DNA of 11,935 bases from Bacillota bacterium (lineage in GTDB: Bacteria > Bacillota > Clostridia > Tissierellales > Sedimentibacteraceae). The DNA is taken from positions 1 through 11,935 of the forward strand of contig JARBUP010000108.1 of the NCBI GenBank assembly GCA_029239575.1. Reading direction: 5' to 3'. The notes beneath the pieces are model-generated. The model saw only the letters and a program-made list of their open reading frames with translations, ran no database searches and had not been told where the DNA came from. A program made the translations under genes and the position numbers. Numbering within the stretch: the stretch's first letter is position 1; every line of letters begins with the position of its first letter. Positions 1 through 7,515 of the stretch are shown one piece after another.

Positions 1-267
1 GCAATTTAAGATAATCTGTTCTAACTCTGCAATAGTTCTCAAAACAACGATTATTGAAAATCCAAAATTCTCCTCAATCTTCATCTCAATTTTTTTGCGC
101 AGTAATTCCTCTTCCTGGTTTGATTTGAATAATACATTACCACTTTGAATATATGTTTTTACCTCACAAAGTTCAATTTCCTCAAATGCACGTTTTAACT
201 CTGCCATCTTAATAACATTTTTTCCACCTACGTTAATACCTCGTAATAGTGCTATGTAAATAGTCAC
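1..267 (-). CDS. DUF1697 family protein, N-terminal part (runs off left edge)
   Basis: This is a partial gene: 89 codons are present and the frame is still open at position 1. I start it at GTG (267-265), preceded by GGAGAG at an 8-nt spacing. The translation begins (M)TIYIALLRGINVGGKN, followed by MAELKRAF and VKTYIQSGNVLF. This is the characteristic N-terminus of the DUF1697 family, whose members are usually about 170-180 residues, so roughly half of the protein is here. The family has no well-established biochemical role, and I assign none. The gene appears to stand alone, with more than 300 bp separating it from the next gene upstream. The ribosome binding site and start codon lie inside a perfect 10-bp inverted repeat (listed separately). 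Family assignment is from recalled motifs. Confidence 0.85.
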   Translation of the reverse strand, partial: MTIYIALLRGINVGGKNVIKMAELKRAFEEIELCEVKTYIQSGNVLFKSNQEEELLRKKIEMKIEENFGFSIIVVLRTIAELEQIILNC

Positions 268-303
268 AATGTAAACTCTCCTTCATTTTTTCATTTACAT
301 TGT
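266..303 (-). promoter_or_regulatory. Perfect inverted repeat enclosing the RBS and start of the DUF1697 gene
   Basis: ACAATGTAAA (266-275) and TTTACATTGT (294-303) are perfect 10-bp inverted arms around an 18-nt loop. On the coding strand the loop carries the GGAGAG ribosome binding site, and the downstream arm runs into the GTG start codon. A TACAAT -10-like box (304-299) overlaps the upstream arm. If that box is the promoter, the RNA would lack most of that arm and the repeat would act as a DNA operator. If transcription starts further upstream, it would be a translation-controlling hairpin. The repeat is seen directly; its function is inferred. Confidence 0.45.
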
Positions 304-359
304 ATCATATTTATTTTTAAAATAATTCAATACAATTTAATAATTAATGATATATAGTA

Positions 360-427
360 GTATAGAATATTTTGCAACCTCAAAATGAATATTGTATAGA
401 ATATTTTGCAACCTCAAAATGAATATT
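360..427. repeat. 34-bp perfect tandem duplication
   Basis: Two identical 34-bp units lie head to tail, at 360-393 and 394-427, with no mismatch and no spacer. Each unit contains an inverted repeat: ATTTTG, a 6-nt CAACCT loop, CAAAAT (369-386 and 403-420). The stem can extend with AATATT on both sides if a GA bulge is allowed. The pair lies 93 to 160 bp upstream of the DUF1697 start. Two copies without spacers do not make a CRISPR array. It may be a recent slippage duplication or a doubled protein-binding site. Confidence 0.9.
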
Positions 428-599
428 TATTAATATTGAAAAACAAAAAAATTCATGAAATAATCATCTAAGCTCATTAAAGTCACTTTTTTATAAATTC
501 TTTTTATAAAAATCAATGAAACTATTCTAAAACAAACAAATATCTCCCTATAATAAATTTTACACATATTTAATTAAATAATTGTATTATAATAAAATT
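428..599. other. AT-rich intergenic stretch, no gene seen
   Basis: This stretch between the tandem repeat and the DUF4177 stop codon is very AT-rich. It holds only low-complexity runs and short AT palindromes. I find no convincing coding frame, RNA gene or GC-stemmed terminator for the DUF4177 gene. Confidence 0.5.
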
Positions 600-782
600 T
601 TACCCTATTTTACGTTCAAATATTATTTCATAATCGGTTGGCTTTCCATGAGAATTATAATACATTGGTACTACTTGAACTAATCTCCAACCTTCTTTTG
701 CATATTTGTCTATTATGTCATGATGATTGGCATCAGTAAAATACCCTCCTAAAGTTGCTTCCACATATTTATATTCGTACAT
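600..782 (-). CDS. DUF4177 family small protein
   Basis: This is a complete 60-residue protein beginning MYEYKYVEA, with the run DIIDKYAKEGWRLVQVVP (about residues 22-39). The early YEYKxVE strand, the AKEGWRLVQ core and the late YEIIFER strand are typical of DUF4177, a family of 50-70-residue proteins common in Firmicutes and of unknown function. It has no signal peptide, membrane segment or cysteine motif, so a cytosolic location is likely. The start is well supported: AGGAGGG precedes the ATG by about 7 nt. It appears to be a single-gene unit: the next upstream gene ends at 1030, with a candidate terminator hairpin between them. The family call rests on recalled similarity, and I assign no function. 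Confidence 0.8.
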   Translation of the reverse strand: MYEYKYVEATLGGYFTDANHHDIIDKYAKEGWRLVQVVPMYYNSHGKPTDYEIIFERKIG

Positions 783-913
783 ATTTATTCCCTCCTATTT
801 ATATGTTTTATTATTCAATATTCTATATCTTAATCTAAATGATAAATATTAAAGATTTTCGAGTAATATTTTATTAGACGTTATTAACATTTAAAAAGTT
901 CCAATTAACTGGT

Positions 914-953
914 AAAATAATAAGAACTAATTCCTATTAAGAATTTAGTTCTT
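914..953 (-). terminator. Candidate intrinsic terminator after the DctP-like gene
   Basis: AAGAACTAATTC (922-933) pairs with GAATTTAGTTCTT (941-953), with one bulged base and a 7-nt loop. On the minus strand the stem is followed by an interrupted T-rich tail (ATTATTTTA). It lies about 75 bp beyond the stop codon at 1030. The stem is AT-rich, so the call is moderate. Confidence 0.45.
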
Positions 954-1029
954 CTATGTTATACCGCCAAAGCACATAAGCAGACCATATTTAATTTAAT
1001 TGTAAGCAATAAAAACATACAGTATTTAT

Positions 1030-2319
1030 TTAGCCATTGTCTTTATTACCCTTTAAGTATGCATTTATCAAATCATTATCATTAACAATATTAATAATTC
1101 TTTCATATGCAGGTATAGACATTTGTCTCATTTCATTTATTGTTTCTTCTGATAAATCTATTATTGGCATTCCGTTTTGCATTAAAATTTCTTTGCTTTC
1201 TTCAATTCGTTCATCAGCTTTTTCGCGGGCATATTTTGTTGCAATTAAAGAAGCTTCATCAATTATTGATTTTTCTTTTAAACTTAAACTGTTATAAAAT
1301 TTATCGCTTGTTATCAAAGATATTAAATATGGCATATGGTTTGTATTAATAAGATATTTTTGAATTTCATATAATTTTAATGCAACTATATTTTCATAAG
1401 GATTAGTTTGTGAATCTATTAATCCATGCCTCAATGAATCATAAATTTCACTTATAGGAAGCGGTACGGCTATTGTACCAAGAGATTTCCAAAATTCTTC
1501 GAAGTTTTTGGTCTGATATACTCTAATTTTAATACCCTTAAAATCATCCGAATTCCTTATTTCTTTATTTGAAGTAACTTGCCTAAATGATAAATCAGCA
1601 ATTCCTAAAAGCTTATATCCTGCATCTTTGTGAAAATCGCTTATTTTTTCAAAAAAAGCTTTATTGTCAAGAGTATTTCTTAAATCATTTATATCCATAT
1701 AAACTAGTGGTAAATCAAATACCGAAATTTTAGGTATAAAATCAACTTGTGAAGATGTATTTGAAATCATAAATTGAAACTGATCATCATCTAATAAGTA
1801 TTTAAGCATTTGCCTATCCGCGCCTAATTTTTTATCAGTGTAAATATTTATTATTCTTTTACCATCACTTAATTTACATACCTCTTGAGCAAATTTTTCC
1901 GCATAAATATAAAGCAATGAGCCTTTTGGAGCTTCCATTCCTAAAGACAATGTCATTTCTCTTTCCTGATCATTAATTTCCTGTGAATTATTAAATTGCA
2001 TTTTATTTAATTGATTATTGAAATGTTTTTTACTTTGAAATTTATCCGGTGTTAATTTTATATTTATTTTGTTTATACTGCCTGCCTTAAGTTGTATATT
2101 TGTTTCATATGGATGATATCCATCTGCATTTATTTTTAATATATAATTTTTTAAAATATCGCTTTCAATTATTCTTATAATTGCTTTATCAATTGGTTTT
2201 CCGTCTTGTGAAAATATTTTTATATCTAAAAAACTTTTTTGAATATTATTATTCTCCAAAATATCAAAACTTAAAATGAAAATATTATTATTTGAGTAAT
2301 TGTAATCATAATAATGCAA
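1030..2319 (-). CDS. Leaderless DctP-type (TRAP) solute-binding domain fused to a PEGA-like N-terminal domain
   Basis: This is a 429-residue protein. The start is TTG (2319-2317), with AAGGAAG 8 nt upstream and two in-frame TAA codons directly before the TTG, so no longer N-terminus is possible. Residues 1-30 are asparagine-rich. Residues 31-92 (LDIKIFSQDGKPIDKA... then INADGYHPYETNIQLKAG...IKLTPD) resemble a carboxypeptidase-regulatory/PEGA beta domain. Residues 122-420 match the TRAP-transporter receptor family DctP. They include SFRQVTS (Arg246), GIKIRV (Arg266, the position of the conserved carboxylate-binding arginine), the SEIYDSLRHGLIDSQ block and Asn306/Asn310. Receptors of this family are normally exported and feed DctQ/DctM permeases. 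Here there is no signal peptide or lipobox and no dctQ/dctM in the window, so a transport role is doubtful. A ligand-sensing or other cytosolic role is possible. It appears monocistronic, separated from pyc by a terminator. Confidence 0.75.
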   Translation of the reverse strand: MHYYDYNYSNNNIFILSFDILENNNIQKSFLDIKIFSQDGKPIDKAIIRIIESDILKNYILKINADGYHPYETNIQLKAGSINKINIKLTPDKFQSKKHFNNQLNKMQFNNSQEINDQEREMTLSLGMEAPKGSLLYIYAEKFAQEVCKLSDGKRIINIYTDKKLGADRQMLKYLLDDDQFQFMISNTSSQVDFIPKISVFDLPLVYMDINDLRNTLDNKAFFEKISDFHKDAGYKLLGIADLSFRQVTSNKEIRNSDDFKGIKIRVYQTKNFEEFWKSLGTIAVPLPISEIYDSLRHGLIDSQTNPYENIVALKLYEIQKYLINTNHMPYLISLITSDKFYNSLSLKEKSIIDEASLIATKYAREKADERIEESKEILMQNGMPIIDLSEETINEMRQMSIPAYERIINIVNDNDLINAYLKGNKDNG

Positions 2320-2400
2320 TTATTACACTTCCTTATTAACTTATTTCTTGTATATATTAATATATTCAAAAAATTAATAATTGCTTTTAAAAACTTCAAA

Positions 2401-2445
2401 TTAAAAAGCTACTGCTTAAATAATGCAATTATTATAAGCAGTAGC
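2401..2445 (-). terminator. Intrinsic terminator of pyc
   Basis: GCTACTGCTTA (2408-2418) pairs perfectly with TAAGCAGTAGC (2435-2445). An inner AT stem continues toward the loop with one bulge. On the minus strand the stem is followed directly by TTTTTAATTT. It starts 23 bp beyond the pyc stop codon and separates pyc from the DctP-like gene. Confidence 0.85.
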
Positions 2446-2467
2446 CATATGTTTTAAATTTTTATAA

Positions 2468-5400
2468 TTACTCTAATTCAGCTATCAATTCTCCAGCTAC
2501 TACCCTTGTGCCTTCCTTAGCGTGAATTTTATTTACTGTACCTGCAATTGGTGCAATAACATTTGTTTCCATTTTCATTGCTTCAAGTATTGCAATCGGC
2601 TGACCAGCAACAACTTTATCTCCTTGCTTAACAAGGATTTTATATACATTGCCAGGGATGTTAGCTCCAATTTCATATTGGTTTCCTGAGTCTGCTAGTC
2701 TTTTTTCAGCAGTTACATTTATTTGATTTAAAGCATTTTTATCTTTAATAGTAATAATTCTTATATTTCCATTAACTTCATAAGCTAAATCTCTTGTACC
2801 ATCTGAGTTTAATTTTCTTATTTCAATTAATTTAATGATTAATTTTTTACCTTCAGCTATTTTAACTTCGCAAGTTTCGCCTTCTTCTAATCCATGGAAA
2901 AATACATCACTACCCATTAATCTTAAACTCACATCTTCTTTAGAAGCTTTTAAATAATCTTCAAATACTTTTGGATATAATGCGTAGCTTAATGCTTCTT
3001 CATCAGTTCCTTCTATTTCATATTTTTCTTTTAGCATTTTCTTAATTGCATCGAAATCTTCAGGAGGTAGAAGTTCACCAGGTCTACAAGTGATAGGTTC
3101 TTTACCTTTTAATATTAGCTTACTTAATTCTTCAGGGAATCCACCTTCTGGCTGACCCATCATACCTTCAAAGTAAGATACGATTGAATCTGGGAAGTCC
3201 ATGTCTTTTGCTTTATCATAAATATTTTCAGAATCCAAACCGTTTTGAACCATGAATATTGCCATGTCACCAACAGCTTTAGATGAAGGAGTAACTTTTA
3301 CTATATCACCAAGCATGTCATTAACTGTCTTAAACATATCTTTTACATCTTCAAATTTATCACCAAGACCGAAACTTTCAACCTGTGGTTTAAGGTTAGA
3401 ATATTGGCCTCCTGGAATTTCATATTTATAAATTTCAGCAGTTCCAGTTTTTAAACCTGATTCAAATTTAGCATAAACAGGTCTTACTGCTTCCCAGTAA
3501 TCAGATATTTTTTGCATATTATCATCATTAAGCTGAGTATCTCTTTCTGAATTTCTTAATGCTGCTACTACAGAGTTTAAAGGTGGTTGAGAAGTTAATC
3601 CTGCCATTGAGTTAAATGCTGTATCAGCTATATCAACGCCTGCATTAGCTGCTGCAAAAACCGTTACAACACCATTTCCGCTTGTATCATGTGTGTGTAA
3701 ATGAACAGGTATTGCAATTTCATTTTTTAATGCTCTTATTAATTTATCAGCTGCCATTGGTTTAAGAAGTGCTGACATATCTTTTATTGCAAGTATATGT
3801 GCTCCTCTTTTTTCAAGTTTCTTAGCTAAATCTACATAATATTTAAGTGTGTATTTATCTCTTTTTTCGTCCAATATATCGCCTGTGTAACAAATACTTG
3901 CTTCTGCAATTTTATTTTGATTTAGAACTTCTTCTAAAGCAATTTCCATTCCTTCAACCCAGTTTAACGAGTCAAATATACGGAATACGTCTATGCCATT
4001 TTTAGATGCAGTTTTAATGAATTGTCTTATTACATTGTCAGGATAGTTTTTATATCCAACAGCATTTGCTCCTCTGAACAGCATTTGGAAAAGTACGTTT
4101 GGAATTTCTTTTCTAAGTGTTTTTAATCTTTCCCACGGATCTTCTTTTAAAAATCTGTAAGCAACGTCATATGTTGCACCGCCCCACATTTCTAAAGAGA
4201 ATAAATCATTGCCATAAGCTGACATAGCTGGAGCTATTTTTTCCATGTCAACAGTTCTAACACGAGTTGCCATTAGAGACTGATGAGCATCACGCATTGT
4301 AGTATCTGTTAATAGTAACCTTTTTTCTTTTAAAACAAATTCTGAAACAGCTTTTGGTCCTTTTTCATCAAGAAGTTGTTTTAAACCTTTGTTAAGCACT
4401 TGATTTTTATATATAATAGGAGCATGAGGAACATCAAATTGTGGTTTAATTCCTTTTGTTTCATTTACTACTATATTTCCTATATAATTAAGTACTTTTA
4501 ATTCTTTGTCTTCTCCGCCTCTTACGTTTAATAAAGATGGATTGTCAGCTATAAAACCAGTATCACAGTTTCCTGCTCTGAATATATCATTGTTTAAAAC
4601 ATTTAATAAAAAACCTATATTAGTTTTAACACCATGAATTTCAAGTTCTCTTAGAGCTCTTGCATTTTTGTTAGCACAATCATTAAAGCTTCTTGCCCAT
4701 GATGTAACTTTTACTAACAAGCTGTCATAATAAGGGCTTATTACAGCTCCTGCAAATCCATTACCGCCGTCAAGTCTTATACCAAAACCTGAACCACTTC
4801 TATAAATATCAATTTTTCCTGTATCAGGAGCAAAATTGTTAGCAGGATCTTCTGTAGTTACTCTACATTGAATCGCATAGCCGTTTACTTTTATGTCATC
4901 CTGTGATTTTATGTTTATTTCTTCTGAATCAAGTCTGTAACCTTGTGCAACAAGTATTTGACTTTGAACTAAGTCAACTCCTGTTACCATTTCTGTTACT
5001 GTATGTTCAACTTGAATTCTTGGATTCATTTCAATGAAATAGTGGTTACCTTTTTTATCTACTAAGAACTCAAGAGTTCCAGCGCATCTATAATTAACTG
5101 CTCTTGCAATTTTTAATGCATCTTCACAAATTCTGTCTCTTAACTCTCTTGATATACTTAATGCAGGTGTAAACTCAACTACTTTTTGGTGCCTTCTTTG
5201 AATAGAACAATCTCTTTCAAATAAATGCACTATATTTCCATAGTTATCTCCAAGAACCTGAACTTCAATATGTTTTGGTCTTTCTAAATATTTTTCTATA
5301 AATATGTCATCTATTCCGAATGCCTTTTTAGCTTCTGATTGTGCTGAGTTAAACTCTCTAATTAAATCTTCTTCACGTTCAACAATACGCATACCTCTTC

Positions 5401-5902
5401 CACCGCCGCCGGCAGAAGCTTTAAGTATTACAGGGTATCCACAAAAATCAGCAAATTTCTTAGCTTCATCTTCATTTTTTACTGCTTCATCAACTCCAGG
5501 AATTGTAGGAACTTCTACTGAATGAGCAACTATTTTTGATTTAATTTTGTCACCAAGCTTATCCATCATTATATGATCAGGACCTATAAATACAATGCCT
5601 GCTTCTTCACATTTGCGAGAAAAATCAACATTTTCAGATAAAAATCCATAACCTGGATGTATTGCGTCAACACCTTTTGATTTTGCAAGACTTATTATTT
5701 CATCTATTCCTAAATAAGCATCAACAGGTTTTTTTCCTTTACCTATTTGATAAGATTCATCTGCTTTTGTTCTAAATAGTGAATTTTTATCTTCTTCAGA
5801 ATAAATAGCAACACTTCTTATTCCTAATTCCTTACATGCTCTAAAAACCCTAATGGCAATTTCACCACGGTTTGCAACTAAAATTCTTTTAAAATTTTTC
5901 AT
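2468..5902 (-). CDS. pyc: Pyruvate carboxylase
   Basis: This biotin enzyme forms oxaloacetate from pyruvate, bicarbonate and ATP, an anaplerotic reaction in the cytosol. The 1144 residues match the usual single-chain length. The biotin carboxylase domain (about 1-450) shows the ATP-grasp glycine loop KASAGGGGRGM (161-171) and EMNPRIQVEHTVTE (291-304). The carboxyltransferase domain (about 525-800) shows TDTTMRDAHQSL (532-543), the metal-binding HTH (736-738) and the IKDMSALLKP lysine (Lys707). The C-terminal biotinyl domain carries EAMKMET with biotin-accepting Lys1110. I start at ATG 5902-5900 (MKNFKRILVANRGEIAIR) because GGAGG lies 5 nt upstream. A longer in-frame start at 5941 would add 13 residues without a better site and would place a 23-bp palindrome in the coding region. 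It is a single-gene unit with its own operator-like palindrome and terminator. No lesions are seen. Confidence 0.97.
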   Translation of the reverse strand: MKNFKRILVANRGEIAIRVFRACKELGIRSVAIYSEEDKNSLFRTKADESYQIGKGKKPVDAYLGIDEIISLAKSKGVDAIHPGYGFLSENVDFSRKCEEAGIVFIGPDHIMMDKLGDKIKSKIVAHSVEVPTIPGVDEAVKNEDEAKKFADFCGYPVILKASAGGGGRGMRIVEREEDLIREFNSAQSEAKKAFGIDDIFIEKYLERPKHIEVQVLGDNYGNIVHLFERDCSIQRRHQKVVEFTPALSISRELRDRICEDALKIARAVNYRCAGTLEFLVDKKGNHYFIEMNPRIQVEHTVTEMVTGVDLVQSQILVAQGYRLDSEEINIKSQDDIKVNGYAIQCRVTTEDPANNFAPDTGKIDIYRSGSGFGIRLDGGNGFAGAVISPYYDSLLVKVTSWARSFNDCANKNARALRELEIHGVKTNIGFLLNVLNNDIFRAGNCDTGFIADNPSLLNVRGGEDKELKVLNYIGNIVVNETKGIKPQFDVPHAPIIYKNQVLNKGLKQLLDEKGPKAVSEFVLKEKRLLLTDTTMRDAHQSLMATRVRTVDMEKIAPAMSAYGNDLFSLEMWGGATYDVAYRFLKEDPWERLKTLRKEIPNVLFQMLFRGANAVGYKNYPDNVIRQFIKTASKNGIDVFRIFDSLNWVEGMEIALEEVLNQNKIAEASICYTGDILDEKRDKYTLKYYVDLAKKLEKRGAHILAIKDMSALLKPMAADKLIRALKNEIAIPVHLHTHDTSGNGVVTVFAAANAGVDIADTAFNSMAGLTSQPPLNSVVAALRNSERDTQLNDDNMQKISDYWEAVRPVYAKFESGLKTGTAEIYKYEIPGGQYSNLKPQVESFGLGDKFEDVKDMFKTVNDMLGDIVKVTPSSKAVGDMAIFMVQNGLDSENIYDKAKDMDFPDSIVSYFEGMMGQPEGGFPEELSKLILKGKEPITCRPGELLPPEDFDAIKKMLKEKYEIEGTDEEALSYALYPKVFEDYLKASKEDVSLRLMGSDVFFHGLEEGETCEVKIAEGKKLIIKLIEIRKLNSDGTRDLAYEVNGNIRIITIKDKNALNQINVTAEKRLADSGNQYEIGANIPGNVYKILVKQGDKVVAGQPIAILEAMKMETNVIAPIAGTVNKIHAKEGTRVVAGELIAELE

Positions 5903-5920
5903 TCTTTCCTCCATTCCACG

Positions 5921-5943
5921 TATTGAATACACTGTATTCAATA
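5921..5943. promoter_or_regulatory. Perfect 23-bp palindrome upstream of pyc (probable operator)
   Basis: Eleven-base arms flank a single central base at 5932. The inner part reads TTGAATACAGTGTATTCAA on the minus strand. The palindrome ends 18 bp before the pyc ATG, just upstream of the GGAGG. It does not match the ArgR box (TGAAT-N4-ATTCA; the spacer here is 7), the Rex box or the CcpA cre site. Position and symmetry fit a dimeric repressor such as a GntR-type protein. The palindrome is observed; the regulator is not identified. Confidence 0.65.
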
Positions 5944-5960
5944 GATATACTTATGAATTA

Positions 5961-5989
5961 AGTTTAACATTATTTAATTAATTTTACAA
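5961..5989 (-). promoter_or_regulatory. Candidate sigma-A promoter for pyc
   Basis: On the minus strand a TTGTAA -35-like box (5989-5984) is followed after 17 bp by a TAAACT -10-like box (5966-5961). This would place the start of transcription just upstream of the 23-bp palindrome. In such AT-rich DNA, near-matches arise by chance, so the call is tentative. Confidence 0.35.
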
Positions 5990-6403
5990 CCAAAAAAATT
6001 AATTAAATAAAATTTAATACTTAATAACCTAATTTTAATATTTGGCCTTTCAAAGCAATATGCTGTTATCGTTTTCAACCTTTTATTATTTTGTAAACTT
6101 TTTAAAAAACAGAATAGCATTTTTATGAATTAGTATAACATATTAATTTTATTCTACAATTATGTTAATTTTATTTAATTTTTAGAATGATTATCCCACT
6201 AAAATTATAAATATGCTATTTTGATAACATACTAAACATAAACACAAAATACATGATTTTTGCTTCCTACTTATTTAATCAGCAGAGAAAAACCTTAAAA
6301 TGTTAAATTATAAAATCATTCTCAATTATTCATTATAACAAGCGTCAGAATTTTAACTTATTAGGTTTTAATAATTATTTTTTATTTATGTTTTTGTTAC
6401 TTA
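5990..6403. other. Long gene-free stretch upstream of pyc
   Basis: About 410 bp with no supported gene. Widely spaced inverted repeats are present: AATAGCAT (6113-6120) with ATGCTATT (6213-6220), and GTTATC (6065-6070) with GATAAC (6223-6228). They could nest in one folded RNA. I recognise no T-box, riboswitch or known small-RNA signature. It may be a long pyc leader or simply spacer. Confidence 0.4.
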
Positions 6404-6443
6404 CATAAAAGAAAATTCAGCAAAGAATAATCTCTACTGAATT
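6404..6443 (-). terminator. Probable intrinsic terminator of mnmH
   Basis: AATTCAG (6414-6420) pairs with CTGAATT (6437-6443), and the minus-strand tail is TTCTTTT. The stem begins inside the mnmH stop codon. The stem is short (7 bp) with a 16-nt loop. Confidence 0.55.
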
Positions 6444-7497
6444 AGTTATTTATATAATTATTATACCATGCTAATATTTCACCTGAAATATCTTCTACAG
6501 TTGTATTTGCTTTAAATTTTCTCTCATAATTTAATTGATCTGATTTAAAATTATACATAGGATCATAATAATTTATCATGAGTTCTTTTGCCACATAATC
6601 AAAATTATCATTTAGTATTTCCTGTTTTAATATTTCAATTTTATCTTTAGAAATATGTTTATTTAAATAATCCATGTAATGCAATGATTCCATTTTCCAA
6701 TTCTCATTTAAAGTATAATCTTTTTTTAATATTTCTGTTCTATAATCAACATCGGCATCTATAAATATATGAATTCCCTGTTTCATTTTTTCACTAATAA
6801 ATTTCGGAACAAGAACTTTTCCTATTTTTTGACTTTCAGCTTCAACAAAAACATAATTATTATTTGAATTACTTTCGTTATTTGCATTAATTAATTGATT
6901 ATATATATTTGTTTCAAATTTCTTTTGAGAATTACAGCTTCCAATTCCAATACTTCCAAGTATTGAGCCACGGTGATTAGCTGCACCTTCTAAATCTAAT
7001 ACTGAACAGCCTAATTTTTTTAAACTGTGAAGTATCTCTGTTTTTCCAACACCTGTATTTCCACTTAAAACTATATACGTAACTTTATCATTTAATAAGG
7101 GCAATGATTCAATTACTTCTTTTCTATATTCTTTATAACCACCCTCAATTTGATGAATTGGAATTCCAATTGAGCTAAATACAGAGGCAAAATACGTACT
7201 TCTGTAACCTCCTCTTGCACAAAAGGCAGCAATTTGGTTATTTGTGCTTTTTAGTTCCATTATTTTTTCAAAAAATTCAGGCATCTTTGGAGATATTAAT
7301 TTTACTCCAAGCCTTTTAGCTTCAGTTTTTCCTACTTGTTTATATGTTGTACCAACGGCTACTCGTTCTTCATCATTTAAAAGAGGTATATTAATAGCTC
7401 CTAATATTGTGTCATCCTCAAATTCTGACTGGCTTCTAACATCTATAAACAAATAGTTTTTTTTTGCTTCACTGTATTTTAATTTATTTAAACTCAT
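6442..7497 (-). CDS. mnmH: tRNA 2-selenouridine synthase
   Basis: MnmH (also SelU or YbbB) replaces sulfur with selenium at wobble 2-thiouridine of tRNA-Lys, -Glu and -Gln, using selenophosphate. The 351 residues have the family's two-part layout. A rhodanese domain (about 1-130) has the loop CARGGYRS with active Cys93. A P-loop domain follows, with GNTGVGKT (146-153) and the MnmH hallmark DLEGAANHRGS (168-178). The start ATG has AAGG close upstream (4-nt spacing), and the gene begins only 18 bp after the phosphatase stop, so the two are probably cotranscribed. The gene implies a selenophosphate synthetase (SelD) elsewhere in the genome; none is in this window. No lesions are seen. Confidence 0.93.
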   Translation of the reverse strand: MSLNKLKYSEAKKNYLFIDVRSQSEFEDDTILGAINIPLLNDEERVAVGTTYKQVGKTEAKRLGVKLISPKMPEFFEKIMELKSTNNQIAAFCARGGYRSTYFASVFSSIGIPIHQIEGGYKEYRKEVIESLPLLNDKVTYIVLSGNTGVGKTEILHSLKKLGCSVLDLEGAANHRGSILGSIGIGSCNSQKKFETNIYNQLINANNESNSNNNYVFVEAESQKIGKVLVPKFISEKMKQGIHIFIDADVDYRTEILKKDYTLNENWKMESLHYMDYLNKHISKDKIEILKQEILNDNFDYVAKELMINYYDPMYNFKSDQLNYERKFKANTTVEDISGEILAWYNNYINN

Positions 7498-7515
7498 AAT
7501 TCCTTCATTCCTACC

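Noticed and set aside
360..427. CRISPR-like repeat
   Set aside because: Only two units, directly adjacent, with no spacer between them and no cas genes nearby.
5903..5941. Longer pyc start adding 13 residues
   Set aside because: The start at 5902 has an ideal GGAGG and gives the normal N-terminus MKNFKRILVANRGE. The extension would overlap the 23-bp palindrome.
5921..5943. ArgR or Rex box upstream of pyc
   Set aside because: The TGAAT/ATTCA half-sites are 7 bp apart rather than the 4 of an ArgR box, and there is no TTGTTAA/TTAACAA as in a Rex box.
6216..6254. Twelve-residue open frame (minus strand) with an AGGAAG upstream, as a leader peptide of pyc
   Set aside because: Such frames are common by chance in AT-rich DNA. 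It has no codon run or terminator typical of attenuation and lies over 300 bp from pyc.
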